Source of the DNA: Gnetum montanum
Taxonomy: Eukaryota > Streptophyta > Gnetopsida > Gnetales > Gnetaceae
Direction of reading: 5' to 3'
Length of the DNA stretch: 64,000 bases
Assembly: GCA_015680685.1 (NCBI GenBank)
Contig: MNCI01022408.1
Location: 170,019-234,018, forward strand
A program made the position numbers and the translations under genes. The notes below the pieces were generated by a model. That model was not told where the DNA came from and did no database searches. It worked only from the letters and a program-made list of their open reading frames with translations. Shown here piece after piece: positions 44,690 through 57,438 of this stretch; positions within the stretch are counted from its first letter, which is position 1, and each line of letters begins with the position of its first letter.

Positions 44690-45668
44690 TTAAACTATTA
44701 AAACTATACCTAACCAAGTAACCAAGGCCCCATGTAGCAGCATGGGAGATGTTGGAAGTAATAGTTACCATGTTTGAAACTCTTCCTCCTCTATAGATAG
44801 TTGAGGGATTTGGATTGAATCGGTATGGAGTAGAAGGGTCACCACAAAAGTCCTTGAGAGGCTTAGAGTTACCAAACAAATGTGGCACCTCCAATACTTT
44901 CATGGTCGTGCCATACATATTGGCATGGATGATGTGAGCTCCACGAGATGCATGCAGAGACTATAGGTGCATGATCATGTTGAGTAGCAAAGCATTGGCA
45001 TCTTCCACCAAATGATTGAAGTGTGACATGCATTCCATGTTGTGTATAGCCTCATTGGAATAGGCCTTTAGACAAACAACTTAGTAACCAATTGGAAAAT
45101 TGTTTTGAATCATAATGTTCATGGCTCCCCCTTGGTCAATGAGCCACTAAAAGACTATTTGATCTTGGCCACCACAATGCCCAATGAAGCACCAACTTGA
45201 TTGATGGAGGCGTCATTTAAGAATTAGTAGTTGATATCATTGTCACCGATTTCACCCATTAGAAATAGAGCATCCTAGAAATGCATGGCACAGTCTCTTT
45301 GTCCTTGGCTTCGTTTTTTGGTGTAGAAGTTGAAATTGTACATTAAAAAATAGTCCATCTAGTAAGTAAGAGAAATGGCCATCATTGATATGTCATGAAG
45401 ATTTGACACCATGTTTTTCAAGTCCAAAGCAGTGGGACCTACAACCACAAAGTTGATGCCTCAACCTCTACTATTATTGCTGCCATGATCAATGAGATCA
45501 AGGTAGGGCTACAGTGGAGGCATGGTGGAGGCCTAAGTTAGGAAATCAACAACAAGGTGGCCATTGGAGGCTTAGATATGGACAAGGGCAATTTTGCCTT
45601 TAGTGGTAGCACCTTGAGCAGATTACCCATGTCCATCAAAGAATCCCCAAAGTTGTATATTTTGTTGA
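44690..45668 (-). pseudogene. GDSL esterase/lipase pseudogene
   Basis: Broken copy of a plant GDSL-type esterase/lipase, secreted SGNH hydrolases acting on lipid and ester substrates. On the - strand: NFGDSLMDMGNLL with the catalytic Ser block (GDSL at 45648-45637), SNGHLVVDFLT, GINFVVVGPTALDLKN, LFLMGEIGDNDINY (block III GxND, about 45265-45225), NFPIGY, CMSHFNHLVEDANALLLNMI (about 45010), PYRFNPN (about 44850). It ends near 44720 with SNISH, where the block V Asp-x-x-His reads Asn-x-x-His. About 0.98 kb covers nearly the whole enzyme without gaps, although plant GDSL genes usually carry several introns, so it looks like a processed copy. At least ten stops plus frameshifts; not functional. 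Confidence 0.75.
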
Positions 45669-48375
45669 AGCACCTTACTTGGCCTTAGCCTCTACTACTT
45701 CTTGTCCTTGCACTACTTGCAAACAACACCAACAACATCATCATCCATGTAAACACTCTTGCCATTGTTGTCATGATATTCTTGCCTCTTATGTTCTTCT
45801 TCGCTCCTTGCATTGTCATCTTCATCATCATTTTTTTATTGTTGAAAATTGCATTGCCTTCACTACTGTCTGTTGCCTTCATTTATCATCTCTCATATTC
45901 ATAATTTAAAAAAGAAAAAACCTGAGTTAAAAAAGCAACTAGTGAATCCTCGCTAAACATTGGAAAAGAAAGCAAGAGTGACTTGTAACTAGAGTTGAAT
46001 GAACTTAATTTTAAAAAAGAAATATTTAAAGTGCCAAATGAACTCCTATGAAAATTCATACAAGATAAAAGGTCAAAATTGACTTTTAAAAATTAACAAA
46101 GTTGATGGTGTATGAAACTCACACATCTATTTTGTGATTTGCGTAGATCTTCTAGGATAAAAGAAAAGCACATTTACTCTTTATTTCTCAAATTTCTTCA
46201 CAAAAGTTTCTTTGTATTTTTCTCTCAACAATGATCGAAAAAAAAAAAACGATGTGAAGATTCAACCAATTATCATGAAACTTTAAAAATATTGCATAGT
46301 TATATGTTAAAGCATTGCATAATTCAGAAACATAAGACTTGCCTTTACCTTTACCTTTACCTTTTTTCAAATTTTTTGATTAAACAACACTCTTCTTTAC
46401 TTTTATAGAAAAATGCTATTCCAAATATTGGTAAAGGTCAGTAGAAAGACATGAGTGAAATTGACTAAACATATATAGCAATCAAATGTTTTTCTTTAAA
46501 TTGAAAACATCATAAAATTTCTTATTGGGGAGGTATCAATGTGCAAACATTAAATTTGTTTAATTATTTAGGTTCCATTTAGGTGAATGATTGCAAGTGG
46601 GGGAAGTACATCAATGAAAAGATAGCAAAAGCTTTATAGGCTTTGTATACCTTCAAAATCAAGTGCAAGGATTTAGGAATTTAGGTTGAGAAGTTTAGAA
46701 AACAAATTTTTTAGACTATCATCTATCCTATTATATTGTATGGATGTCTTGTTTGGCTCGAGATGCTATTAGAGACAATGTTTTCCAAAGTGTTTATGTA
46801 GGTGACATTAACATCAAAATTAATGGTAGCATCATCTAGAGTTAGAAATTTTTTTCCTTCTTAGGGTCCCAAGATAAACCTACTACAATGTTGAAATTTA
46901 ACATGTTGAAACTATTGTGGACTAGTTATTCAAGGTCTTGCAAGGTCAAAATAAAGGCCAAGAAGTAGCTTTGGTAAAGGTAACGTAGAAATGGTAGTCC
47001 AAGACTATAAATAATGTGGAGTAGTGGTCCAAGGAGCATCAACATCACTTCCAACACTAATAAAAGTTTCCATATCTTGAACTTTTTAGGATCATCAAAA
47101 GTAGGGCTCACATATTGGGTTATGAGTTGGGATAATCCTTAGAGGCTTCTAGTGGTTGGAAATGTGTCTTGTAATGCTATTTTAAGGCCTTTTGTGTGTT
47201 TGAATTCAAATGGAACAATGTGAAACCCCACTTGTCTTAGTTATTTTGAAATTGAAAAAGTGGGTAAACAAACTAGTTATTTAGTTTCTTGGGTCAAGGA
47301 CATCTAAATGTAGCAATCGAGAGAGAGCGCATACATTCATTATTGGAGGATAGCTATAGACCAAAAAATAAATATTAGGATGAGAGGTCTCTTAGCTAGT
47401 AGACTTGGTCAACATGTTGAATGATAATATATAGGTTTATGACCAACCTAACATTGAAACATGATTTGGGATTCATAACAGAGAGAAGGTACTAGTTGAG
47501 AAGTAGTTCGCACCTCCAAAACATTGATTATGCTAAAACTAGCGTGTGATTAGTTAAGAAAACTTACTTATGGCTAGCACATCTATCTTTAGTTATAGGA
47601 TGTCAAGGTAAACTTATAAGCAAGGTGTGATTACTTAATTGGATCTACAATTTCATTTTAAATATGCCATAGTTTGGGTATGACAATTTAAAGAATAAAC
47701 TTTCTCAAACACAATCCCAACTAAAGCAACATAGTATGACTTATTTATAAACCTTATCTTGCCATATGAATTCTTTCATAATGATGGTATAAATTAAGCA
47801 TTATAATTTGTGTAGTGATCCTAGTAAGAATAATAGATAGAGATATATATTGTGTTTGTTTTATATCCCCTCCCTCAAAAAATAAAATGTTTACCTAGTC
47901 ACCATGTAATCAAATTTGTCGTTAGGGTTAGGATACTTAATATTCAACAAATTTCATCATTTCATTTATATATATTATCTATAATTATGCTTTGAAACCA
48001 AAAGATAAGCATTGGTTAGGGGGCACTTCATGCACATTTTATATAGGCAGGTTATAGTTTACCTATTTTATAATGTAGTTAATTCATTTCCCATATTGAG
48101 ATATGTAATCCAAGAGATTTCTAAAGCATAAATGTAGATTTCATAATCACATCATTGATGTACCCTTCTTTCACCAAATTAGTATACTTTCTTTGTAATA
48201 CATTATCCTTGAAACATTCTTCTTTTAAATAAGTCCTTATTACCTTGCACTATGCAAATAGAACAAGAGAAAATCAAGTGATAATAGTTTATTAATTTCC
48301 TTTTTGATTCCTTAACTTCAAGGTTGGAAACCTTATTTCTTGATGTATTTGCCTCACCTTTTAGGATAGGGGGAG
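45669..48375. other. AT-rich intergenic stretch
   Basis: No gene recognised. Notable only for four CTTTAC-type hexamers at 46342-46364 and AT-rich low-complexity tracts. It ends at the LTR of E4. Confidence 0.45.
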
Positions 48376-49248
48376 TGATGAGGGGTAGGGTATTAAAACA
48401 CTCCACCATATAAGTCATGAGTGCATGCACATGATTAGATGATAATCCATGGATGGACAATGTAAGGATGCTAAGAGGTGATAGTAGGTTCATGATTAAT
48501 GTCTTCCCACTTTGAGTTAGTAAAGTGAAAGTGTATGGTTTAACTCTAAGTGAGGTATATGATACCTTGATGTTGTGGGCTCATGTTACTCCTATTCTCT
48601 TCCATAAGAAAGTTGAGAATAAAATCTAAGTCTAAGTGAAGACAGAACTATAAATGTATTCTAGCCTATGGTCATGAGAAGTTGTTTCTAGCTTGTTATA
48701 CACATCTTGGGCTCATGTAACCATTACTAGATTATGAAGTGTTATGCTATTGGGAGAACCAAGCAATAACACTACTAGGTTACCAAACAAATACACTTAA
48801 CTCTCAAAACTAGTTGTACTCATTCTACCTGACTAATAAATGTGGAAAAGTAAAGTACTTAAGAAATGTGAAGGACTATACTAAGTAAACATTGGAATTA
48901 AACTAAGTAAAGAAATTAAATAAGTAAAGAAAATAAACTAAGTGGATGCTATAATGATGAAAAACAATCTCAATCTTTATTGCCATGCATGAATTATGCC
49001 CAAGTATAACTAACTCAAATAAATATTCTATACAACTATTCAACATCATACTATGGGTGTTCACTCTATCACTAAGTGTAAACTATGAAAATAAACTACA
49101 AGAGTTTCCCTAAGACTATAATGAATTGATTATCCATTGGTGCAACCAAGTGTCAATATTTATAGGACCACATAGCTCCCAATACATTGTATTGATGATG
49201 ACATAGGTAGAGCTACGATATTATGCACAACAAAAATTGGTTTTATCA
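48376..49248 (-). repeat. 3' LTR of E4
   Basis: An 873-bp LTR from TGATGAGGGG (48376) to TTTTATCA (49248). Shared landmarks include AACAATCTCAATCTTTATTG (about 48963) and a TATA box on the - strand (CTATAAATATTG, about 49157-49168). GATATTATG-like U3 remnants are at about 49217. Confidence 0.8.
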
Positions 49249-49267
49249 TACCCCCACGACTAATTGG
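49249..49267 (-). promoter_or_regulatory. 3' polypurine tract of E4
   Basis: On the - strand CCAATTAGTCGTGGGGGTA, directly before the LTR start. A second copy, with two changes in the core, lies at 52452-52470. Confidence 0.7.
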
Positions 49268-49479
49268 AAACTTGTTCTTGGGTTAGAATAAAAGGAGGAT
49301 AGAGTACCTTACAAAATTAGGAGGTATACTCAAACTTGAAATGACTACCTATATACATGACTTTAAATGCTGTGTTATGGTTCGAGTGGTGTTTTACAAA
49401 ATTATCATGCATACCATGATGGACATACTTGACAAAAAAATAAAACAAAATGAAATAGCTTAATGTATCCTTCATGTTC

Positions 49480-52204
49480 CTAGTGATGATGGCTCCTCCA
49501 TTGGCTTCTTTCCCTTGTCATCAAACTTCTAAAATTGATATTGGTTGAGGTGTGCTTAAAGCTTCTCTTCTTTTGACCTAGGATCATGGACCTTTCATGC
49601 AAATTCTATGATGTTTGATGGTTTCGGTACATACCATGGACATGGTAGTTGCAGAAACATCTTGTTGGCCTTCACATACCAAGCCATGAATTTCCTCCTT
49701 TCTTCCTCAAATGCCCTGGCCACCTTTCTTAGTTCTTGAGAGTTAATCATTCAATGTGCTAGGTTGGCTGCTACATCCTTTTGTCCTTGGTAGCTACATT
49801 TGATGATTTCTAGGTTAGAGTTTGGCACATGTAATTTCCACTATGCATGCTTTTAGTTTGCAAACTCCTTTTTATACATGACATAAACTATAGCTACCAG
49901 TTGCTCAAGCTTATTTCTTGGCATTCCTACTATTAACATGGCTAGATTAGCATATTGGAAGGTTTGTTAATCCCATGTACTTTATAAGATCTTCTATTAG
50001 CAAGTCCTTATTTTTCACTTATGCTTGATGGACATTGGCAAGGCTATCCAGAGTTAGCTTCTAGTTTGGTATTTGTGTTATGATTGAAATTATTTTGGCC
50101 TTGACCATCTGTATGTCTTTCTCATTAATCTACTTATACATGCCCACTTAATCCCTGAAGTGTTCCTTGAGCCTTTCATGCTTTTTGGCATCATTTTGCC
50201 ACACACTTATTTTAATTACTAATTTTTATTTGATGGAAAAAACATATTTCATTCATAGAGTTTTATTTTCTCTAGTCCATTTATTCATATCTTGGTTAAC
50301 TCTAATGAATTTTTCTCGTAATTCATGAATTCTTTCCTTGAAAACATTTTTCTGCACTTAGATATTTGTCAACTTGGTATCGTCAGTAGGCATTTTTTTA
50401 TTCTGTTTGTCCAAGGTAGTGATGGATTTGGCATGTGCATACATTTGTGCTTCTGCCACTAATATGTTCTACACAACCTTTTCCTTCTCCATCTCTACTT
50501 GGATATTTCTTGCTATTAGTTGACTAACCTGTTTAGTCTTGAAGGCATCTAGCTGGTCTATGGTTATATACTATGCAAGATTTTTTCTTTTTTCTTTCAA
50601 GGCTGCTAACTTAGCTTCTAACCTCTACATTTTATTCTCTGCATGTTCTACTATTAGATCAGACTAGACTATAATGATATTGATAAGGATATCAAAGAGA
50701 TTTTGCATAACTTGCCCTATCTATAGAAGTCAATTGAGGATGTCTTCATGATCTACTAGGATAATGGAAAATTTTTTTAGCATTTGAAAATATTTAGTTT
50801 TAGCAATATCCACCCATAGAATAATGGAAACATTAAAGGACTTTTTGATATGATTGGTGATAACTTCTGCTACACCTATTGCATTATGATATTGCATCAC
50901 CACTATTGTGGCTCCTTCCTCGATTTCTAGCATGACCTAGAAAGATGTAGAGTTCCCTAAAATCTACTGTGCTCATTCACCATTTTCTTGTACATATAGA
51001 GATACCTACCTACTAGCATCTCCTATGGATATCATAGACCTTACAAAGTTATCTCTTACTGAGTATAAGATAGAACATTCTCTTCTTCCCTAGCTTATGG
51101 TTTTAGCAATTTGTTGTAAGTGATTCACGGAGGGTCTATAATACCATTATGCCAATTGGGCTTGCTATTTAGGTCTGTAACTAGTAGGCATTAACCCACA
51201 AAGTCCTACTTGTTGTTGTTGTTTTCTAGTTGCTGGAAAATTATTTGTTGGTGTAGAACTTGTTACTCCCTTAGTGCTTGCTAGCTTCTCCAATTGATCT
51301 TTCTTTGGTGGTACTAATTTAGACATTTCTACATAGGATGCATTTTGGTCTTTTCTTAGAACATCATTGGTATATTCTAGAATTCCTACTTGCTTGCACA
51401 ACTTTCTAATTTGGCAAGGGAATGATAGCGTGAGTTGTCCTACCTTCTTCTCTTGGAACCTCCTTTTTTTCTCAGGGAAGAGAAAATGTGCTATTTTAGC
51501 ATTGAATTTTCCTATTAGGATTGTACTTCTCTTACTACATAAGTGGAGATCTTGTTGAGTCTCATGGTTGGGAATAAGTGATAAGTTCTAATCTTAAAGT
51601 AGATCTTCTTCTTAGCTATCAATTCACTATATTCTTTATTTTCTTTCTCATAGGCTCTTTGTAGCCATAGCTTTTTTACATCGATGTTAAATAGGGATAT
51701 TGTGGATATTTGTGCTACATTGGCTCTGACATTTGGGATGTTAATTACTTTTGCAATGGCTTCTATAGAATAGGGAATTGATACTTAATTTTGATAATTG
51801 CATCATCTTGCTTATTTCTCCAGAATTTACACCTCTCCTAGGTACCATTCAGCATTACATGAGAGAGTAGACCATAGAGAAGAAGCTTAATGTTTGGTTA
51901 ACACTCTTAGGAGAAAAATCCATGAACAATTTGAAATTCAATTACACAATCACTGTGTACATGATGAACTTTTCCTGAATGACTTGGAGACATTTCATTG
52001 ACAATGTGAGAGGTTTTGTTCTTGTTCTAGTGCTAGTGGTACTTCTACCTTAGCCTATGCAGATTATTTTATCATAGGTGTTTATTTATGGATATTAAAA
52101 TATTGGGCCTCCTACTCCACTTGTAAGTTTTGTTCATCAACTTGTCCTTTGCCTCGACCTCCTGCTCTTTTGCTTCTAGGTGTTGCAAGTCTTTTGGAAG
52201 CCAT
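49480..52204 (-). pseudogene. Accessory ORF of E4, copy A, degenerate
   Basis: Starts MASKRLATPRSKRAG at 52204, preceded by TTATTGCAA. The same ordered blocks as in E1 can be read, including the stretch 51401-51165 (CKQVGILEYTNDVLRKDQNA then SKLVPPKKDQLEKLAS) and VVMQYHNAIGVAEVITNHIKKSF at 50900-50830. A long coiled-coil region follows and the tail lies near 49480-49540. Its start codon lies only a few bases from LTR sequence (junction at about 52209), unlike the other copies. Frameshifts and stops make it non-coding now. Role unknown, as for the other copies. Confidence 0.62.
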
Positions 52205-52208
52205 TTGC

Positions 52209-52451
52209 AATAACTATCTTGAATAAATATTTTGTACAACTATTCAACACCACACCATGGGCATTCATTCTATCGCTAATTGTAAACTATGAAAATAAAC
52301 TACAAGAGTTTTCCTAAGATTGCATGAATTAATTATCTGCTGATGTAACCAAGTGTCAATATTTATAAGACTAAAAAGCTCCCAATAAATCATATCAATG
52401 ATGACATAGGTAGAGATATGATACAATACACAATAAAAATTTGTTTTATCA
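52209..52451 (-). repeat. Partial LTR between the two E4 accessory copies
   Basis: Matches 49006-49248 of the E4 LTR (U3, TATA and the beginning of R). It is cut at GTTAT on the - strand and joined directly to TGCAA-ATGG of accessory copy A. PPT-like sequence flanks it at 52452. Confidence 0.75.
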
Positions 52452-52679
52452 TATCCCTACAACTAACTAGAAACTCATCGTTGAGTTAAATCAAAATGAA
52501 GATAGAGTTACTTACAAAATTAGGAGGTATACTCAAACTTGACATTACTACCTATATACATGACTCTAATTGCTACATTATGGTTTGAGTGATATTTTTA
52601 CAAAATTATCATGCATAGCATGCTGGAGAAATTTGACAAAAAAAAATATGAAATGAAATAGCTCAATGTAGCCTTCATG

Positions 52680-54950
52680 TTCCTAGCAGTGGTGGCTCCT
52701 CCATTGACTTCTTTTCCTTGTCATTAGACTTCTAAAATTGATATTGGTTGAGGAGTGCCTAAAGCTTCTCTTCTTTTGACCTAGGATCATGTATCATTTA
52801 TGAAAATTCTATGATGTTTGATGGTGTTCACAAATCCCATGGACATGGTAGTTATAAAAACATCTTGTTGGCCTTCACATAGAAAGCCATGAATTTCCTC
52901 CTTTCTTCCTCAAATGCCCTAGCCATTTTTTTATTTCTTAATAATCAATCCTTCAACATGCCAAGTTGGTTGCTACATATTTTTATCCTTGGTATTTGGC
53001 CTTGATGATTTGTAGTTTAGATTTTTCCATATGTATTTCTACTATGCATCCTTATGGTTCGTAAACTCATTTTCATACATGACATAAACTATAGCTACCT
53101 GTTGCTCAAGCTCATCTCTTGGTCTTCCTGCTATTAACATGGCTAGATTAACATACCAAAGGTTTGCTTATCCCATGTACTCTATGAGATCTTCTATTTG
53201 CAGGTCCTTATTTTTCACTTCAACTTTGTGGATATGGGCAAGGTTATTTAGAATTAGCTACCAGTATGGTATTTGTGTTGTGATTGAATTGATTTTGGCC
53301 TTAGACATTTGGATCTCTTTCTCATTAATCTTCTTATACATGCCCACCTAATCCTTGAAGTGTTCCTTGAGTGTTTCATGCTTTTTGACCTCATTTTTCT
53401 ATGCTCTTATTTCAATTGCTAATTTCTATTTGGTGGCATGGACTTCTTCCATTCATAGAGTTTAATTTTCTTTGAGAAATTTATTCATATCTTGGTTGAA
53501 TCTAATAAATTATTCTCAAAATTGATGAATTCTTTCCTTGAGAACATTTTTATACTTTTCAATATCTATCAACCTGCTATTATTAGCAGCAAGTTTTTTA
53601 TTCTCTTCCTCCAAGGCAGTGATGGCTTTGGCATGTGCATATGTTTGTGCTTCTACCACTGATGTGTTCTGCATATCATTTTACTTTTCCATGTCTACTT
53701 CGATATTTCTTGCTATCAGCTGCCTAACCTATCTAGTCCTGAAGGCATATAGCTGGTCTAAGGTTATGTACTATGCAGGGTCTCTTCTTTTTACTTTCAA
53801 AGCTGCTAACTTAGCTTGTAACCTCTTCATGTCGTTCTCTAGATGTTTTACTCTTGTTTCTACCATGATCAACTTCTCCTTTGTTACTATTAAACTATAA
53901 TAAACTACGGTAAAGTTGCTAAGGATATCAAAGAGATTTTGCATGACTTTTCCTATCTATAGAAGTTGATCAAGGATGTCTTCATGATCTGCTAGGGTCA
54001 TGGACATTTTGGATACCATTTGAACATATTTAGTTCTAACAATATCTGTTGACGGAACAATAGGAACATTAAAGGACTCTTTAGTATGATTGGTGATAAA
54101 TTCTACTACTTTTGCTACATCATGACTATTATGGCTCCTTCCCTAGTTTCTAGCATGACTTGGAAAGAAGTAGTGTGAGTTTTTCTACCTTCTTCTTTTG
54201 GAACCTCCTCTTAATCTCTAGGAAGAGAAAATGTGTTATGTTAGAATTAAATTTTTCCATCAAGATTGCACTTCCTTTTGCTGCATAAGTAGAGATCTTG
54301 TTGAGTCTCTTAGTTGGGAACAAGTGATAAGTTTCGATCTTGAAGTAGATATTCTTCTTACTAGTTAATTTTCTATATTCTTTGTTTTCTTTACCATAGG
54401 TTCTATGTAGCCATACTTTATTTGCATCTATTTCATATTTGGTGGATATTTTTTCTATATTGGCTTTGACATTTGGGATGTTAAGTGCCTTTGTAATGGC
54501 TTCTGCAAAATAGAACATTGAGACTCCCTTCATCTTTATAATTACATCATCCTACTTATTTTTCCAAAATTGGTATACCCTTCCTAGGTACCATTTAGAA
54601 TTACATGAGAGAGTGGACCATAGAGAAGAAGATTGAAGTGGGGTTTTGATGCTCTCATGAGCCAACTCCAAGAATAGTCTAAAATTCAATTCCTCAAACA
54701 CTGTGAACATGATGGAATTTTCCTGAATGACTTGGAGGCATTCCACTAATAGTGTGAGGAGTTATCCTTGTTCTAGTGTTGGTGGTACTTCTACCTTAGC
54801 CTATGAGGATTATTTTGTGATAGGTATTTGTTTATGGACACTAAAGTATTGGGCCTATTGCTCCACTTGTAGGTTTTATTCATCAGCTTGTCCTTTGCCT
54901 CAACCTCGTGGTCTTTTGCTTCCAAGTGTTGTGGATCTTTTGGAAGTAAT
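52680..54950 (-). pseudogene. Accessory ORF of E4, copy B, degenerate
   Basis: Parallel to copy A, but the start codon reads ATT (54950-54948) followed by the same ACTTCCAAAAGATCCACAAC-type N-terminus. The best open stretch is 54533-54150, including KGVSMFYFAEAITKALNIPN, KVWLHRTYGKENKEYRKL, YFKIETYHLFPTKRLNKIST and AAKGSAILMEKF, the conserved N-terminal block of the family. A deletion of about 0.47 kb removes the following part and the linker. The coiled-coil region (about 53990-53000) and the tail remain. Confidence 0.62.
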
Positions 54951-56370
54951 ATTCAATTATCAAAGGTGTAGAAGTTGTCTAAAGGATCTTTGATCATAGA
55001 TGATGCTCAAATTATGAAATTTTGATGGCCAAAGATCATAAAAAAGGAGTCATTGGCAAAGAAGGTCAATTAGATGTATAAGAGATGGTAGTGATAATTG
55101 TCAAAAGTACAATTAGAGATGAGAATTTAGAAAAGTAAACATTGATTGTTAAAGTGTCTTGGAGGCACAAAATGATGTGGAATTGGTTATCAAGTATAAG
55201 GTACAAGAGTTATAGAAGTGGGTCCTCCCCAAAGCAAGCATCAATTTTTAGTGCCCTTATATAACCAAACCTATAAGTGTTCGTAGGCACTCAAGGAGTT
55301 GAATATAGAACATACTTGTCTTGCAAAACACACATGTTAGTGTCACCAGAAAGGAAAAATAACACTATATTATACAAAACCATAGAATTATGATTATAAA
55401 TGCTAGTGAGGTGAAATGGGATTAGGTAGGATTACAGAAATTGGGACATGAGATGTCTTACTTTAGGCATAATGAATTCGTATGCGTGATGTATGATTAA
55501 AGTAATCATGATCCCTTTTGCCTAAGAACCAAATGAAGTCCATACCACTTATTAGTGACATCACATTGTATCATACCAAAACTAGCAACCATAAGACTAC
55601 CACTATTGCAAGAAGCATTATCACTTGGCAATGTAGTTCAAGGAAGAAGCTTATTAATAGCATACTTTATTTTTGAGATTTTTGAGAAGTCACCTACCTT
55701 CAGGCATTGGTAACATATCTTTCCAATGGGACTCCAAAAATTTTATTCTACACATTTATTATATTTTTACTATGTTTGTCTTATCAGAGGACTACCTTCA
55801 AGCATGGGTAACATGTCTTTTCGGTGATATGATAAGGCAACACTTATTATACTCATACTTCTATTTTTCATTAGAACTTGAGAAAATAATATAGTTGCAG
55901 AGAATTCAAAAATCCCCTTAATGTCACACTATTTTCATTCCCACTTGGTTCTTTATTTTTCTATGTAGGCATGATGATCAGAAGTTTATTTTGGTTTTAT
56001 TAGGAAAAGAATATCATTATGACCATGGTAAGAATCTCTTGCTATTGGAAATGAGTGGATGGATAACGTGGTCTTATTGTAAATAGAATTAGTCCTTCAT
56101 GATTTGATAAGATAGAGTAACCTTCACATTATTTGGACTACATCTTGCTCTATTCTTTTGTAATTTATTGAAAAATTAACAAAAATATGTACAAGAAAAA
56201 TGATGAAAAATTATAGAAAAATGATAAGAATGGAAAAGCAAAGAAAAAAGTAAAAAGATATTAAAGAATATAAAATGATAAAGAAATGAGAAAAGTATAA
56301 ACGAATAGAAAAGATACCAAGAATGCAAAAAAGTAGTAAGAAAAGAAAAAGAAAAAGAAATGTTCAGTTT
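54951..56370 (-). other. Non-coding module of E4
   Basis: Carries the family landmarks GTGGGTCCTCCCCAAAGCAA (about 55218) and a repeated ACCTTCAGGCATTGG / ACCTTCAAGCATGGG block (55690 and 55793). The A-rich tract 56160-56350 matches E1 4260-4440 in reverse. I do not see the PPT-like motifs a or b, nor the internal promoter dyad, here. Confidence 0.6.
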
Positions 56371-56509
56371 AGAAATAATTAACTAGAAGATGAAACATGT
56401 TAAAGATGATTTAGTGAATAAGGTAGAATCCACAGAGAAGTCAGGATGTTCATAGAATGATTTGACTTGCTGAATATTGACCAGGAAAAGGTTTTTTGGG
56501 CTGGTTATG

Positions 56510-57438
56510 TGATAGGTTTTCATAGCACTAGATTGGTATGTTGCTAGATGATATTGGGTCCTTCACATAAGGTTTGGAACTTAGCCTTTTGTGGCACATG
56601 ACTGGTAATGAGTTGCAGTTCAGTTGGCTGTGTCAACAAGGCCTCGTGGATGTAGCCTCTTCAATGAGGCCTCATCAATATAGCCTAATTGACTAGGCCT
56701 CAACGACAAGGCCCTGTCGATGCAGTGTCTATATTTTGCTATAAATACGCATTCATCAATTACATTTATGGAAATAGAAAATTTTTAGCAGTGAAGCTCT
56801 TGTAGTTTGTCCATTTGAGAGCTAGAATTTTCCTCCTGAGTGTCCATAGTAGGAGTTATTAAGTGTATGGATCTTTATTCGAGCATTGTTGTACCTAAGC
56901 ACAATAGTGTGTGCAACAATAAAGATGAGCTTTCTGATAAATCTTGTAGCACTTTGGATAGATTAAATGTTTTATTTATGCATTTAATGTTTTCAATTAT
57001 CTATTAAATATTTTTAATTAATTATTAAATATTTTCCAGTAATTAAGTTAATAAAGAAATTAAGCCAGATAGATTAAACACATAAGTATGACCACTTCGA
57101 GCATAACACATATTCACTTGGTAATCCCATCAACGTTATTGCTTGGTATGCCCAGTAGCATAGTGCTTGGTCACCCAATAGTGGGTACATGGGTTTAAGA
57201 CATGTACAGAAAGTGGGATTGGATGCTTATGATAGGATTAGTTAAATAATAGTTAATTAGTTAAATTTAATTAGTTAATCCCATTCCTTTTATCTACATT
57301 TGAACACCAAACCATAAAATATAAAATGATAAAAATTAGATGCCTTAATTACACTTAACCATACCATTGTACATCATATGTGTAATTGGGAAGACAATAA
57401 TTGACCTTAAGGCAAGATTCACCTCCTAGAAGACTGGT
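56510..57438 (+). repeat. E5: + strand LTR, interrupted by E3
   Basis: LTR in the orientation opposite to E3. The landmark GGATCTTTATTCGAGCATTG at about 56869 and CTTAACCATACC at about 57357 match the reverse complement of the E3 LTR. TATAAATA lies at about 56740. The left edge is set at TGATAGG after GGTTATG (PPT position) and is approximate. Three 28-bp repeats starting GGCCTC (56640-56723) lie just upstream of the TATA box. Its last ~100 bp are cut off by E3. Confidence 0.65.

Larger units (their letters stand above)
48376..56370 (-). mobile_element. E4: 5'-truncated gypsy element with tandemly duplicated accessory module
   Basis: On the - strand, from right to left: post-pol non-coding module (about 56370-54960), accessory ORF copy B (54950-52680), PPT and partial LTR (52460-52211), accessory ORF copy A (52204-49480), PPT and full LTR (49266-48376). 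No gag or pol remains and no 5' LTR is found before E5, so the element is truncated. The unit 49006-52210 is repeated as 52211 to about 54955; copy B lacks about 0.47 kb present in copy A (about 50950-51430). Confidence 0.75.

Noticed and set aside
46342-46364. Telomere-like repeat
   Set aside because: The unit is CTTTAC, not the plant telomere TTTAGGG, and there are only about four copies.
48376-49248. Second solo LTR
   Set aside because: The PPT and accessory module continue directly beyond 49248, so it is the 3' LTR of a truncated element.
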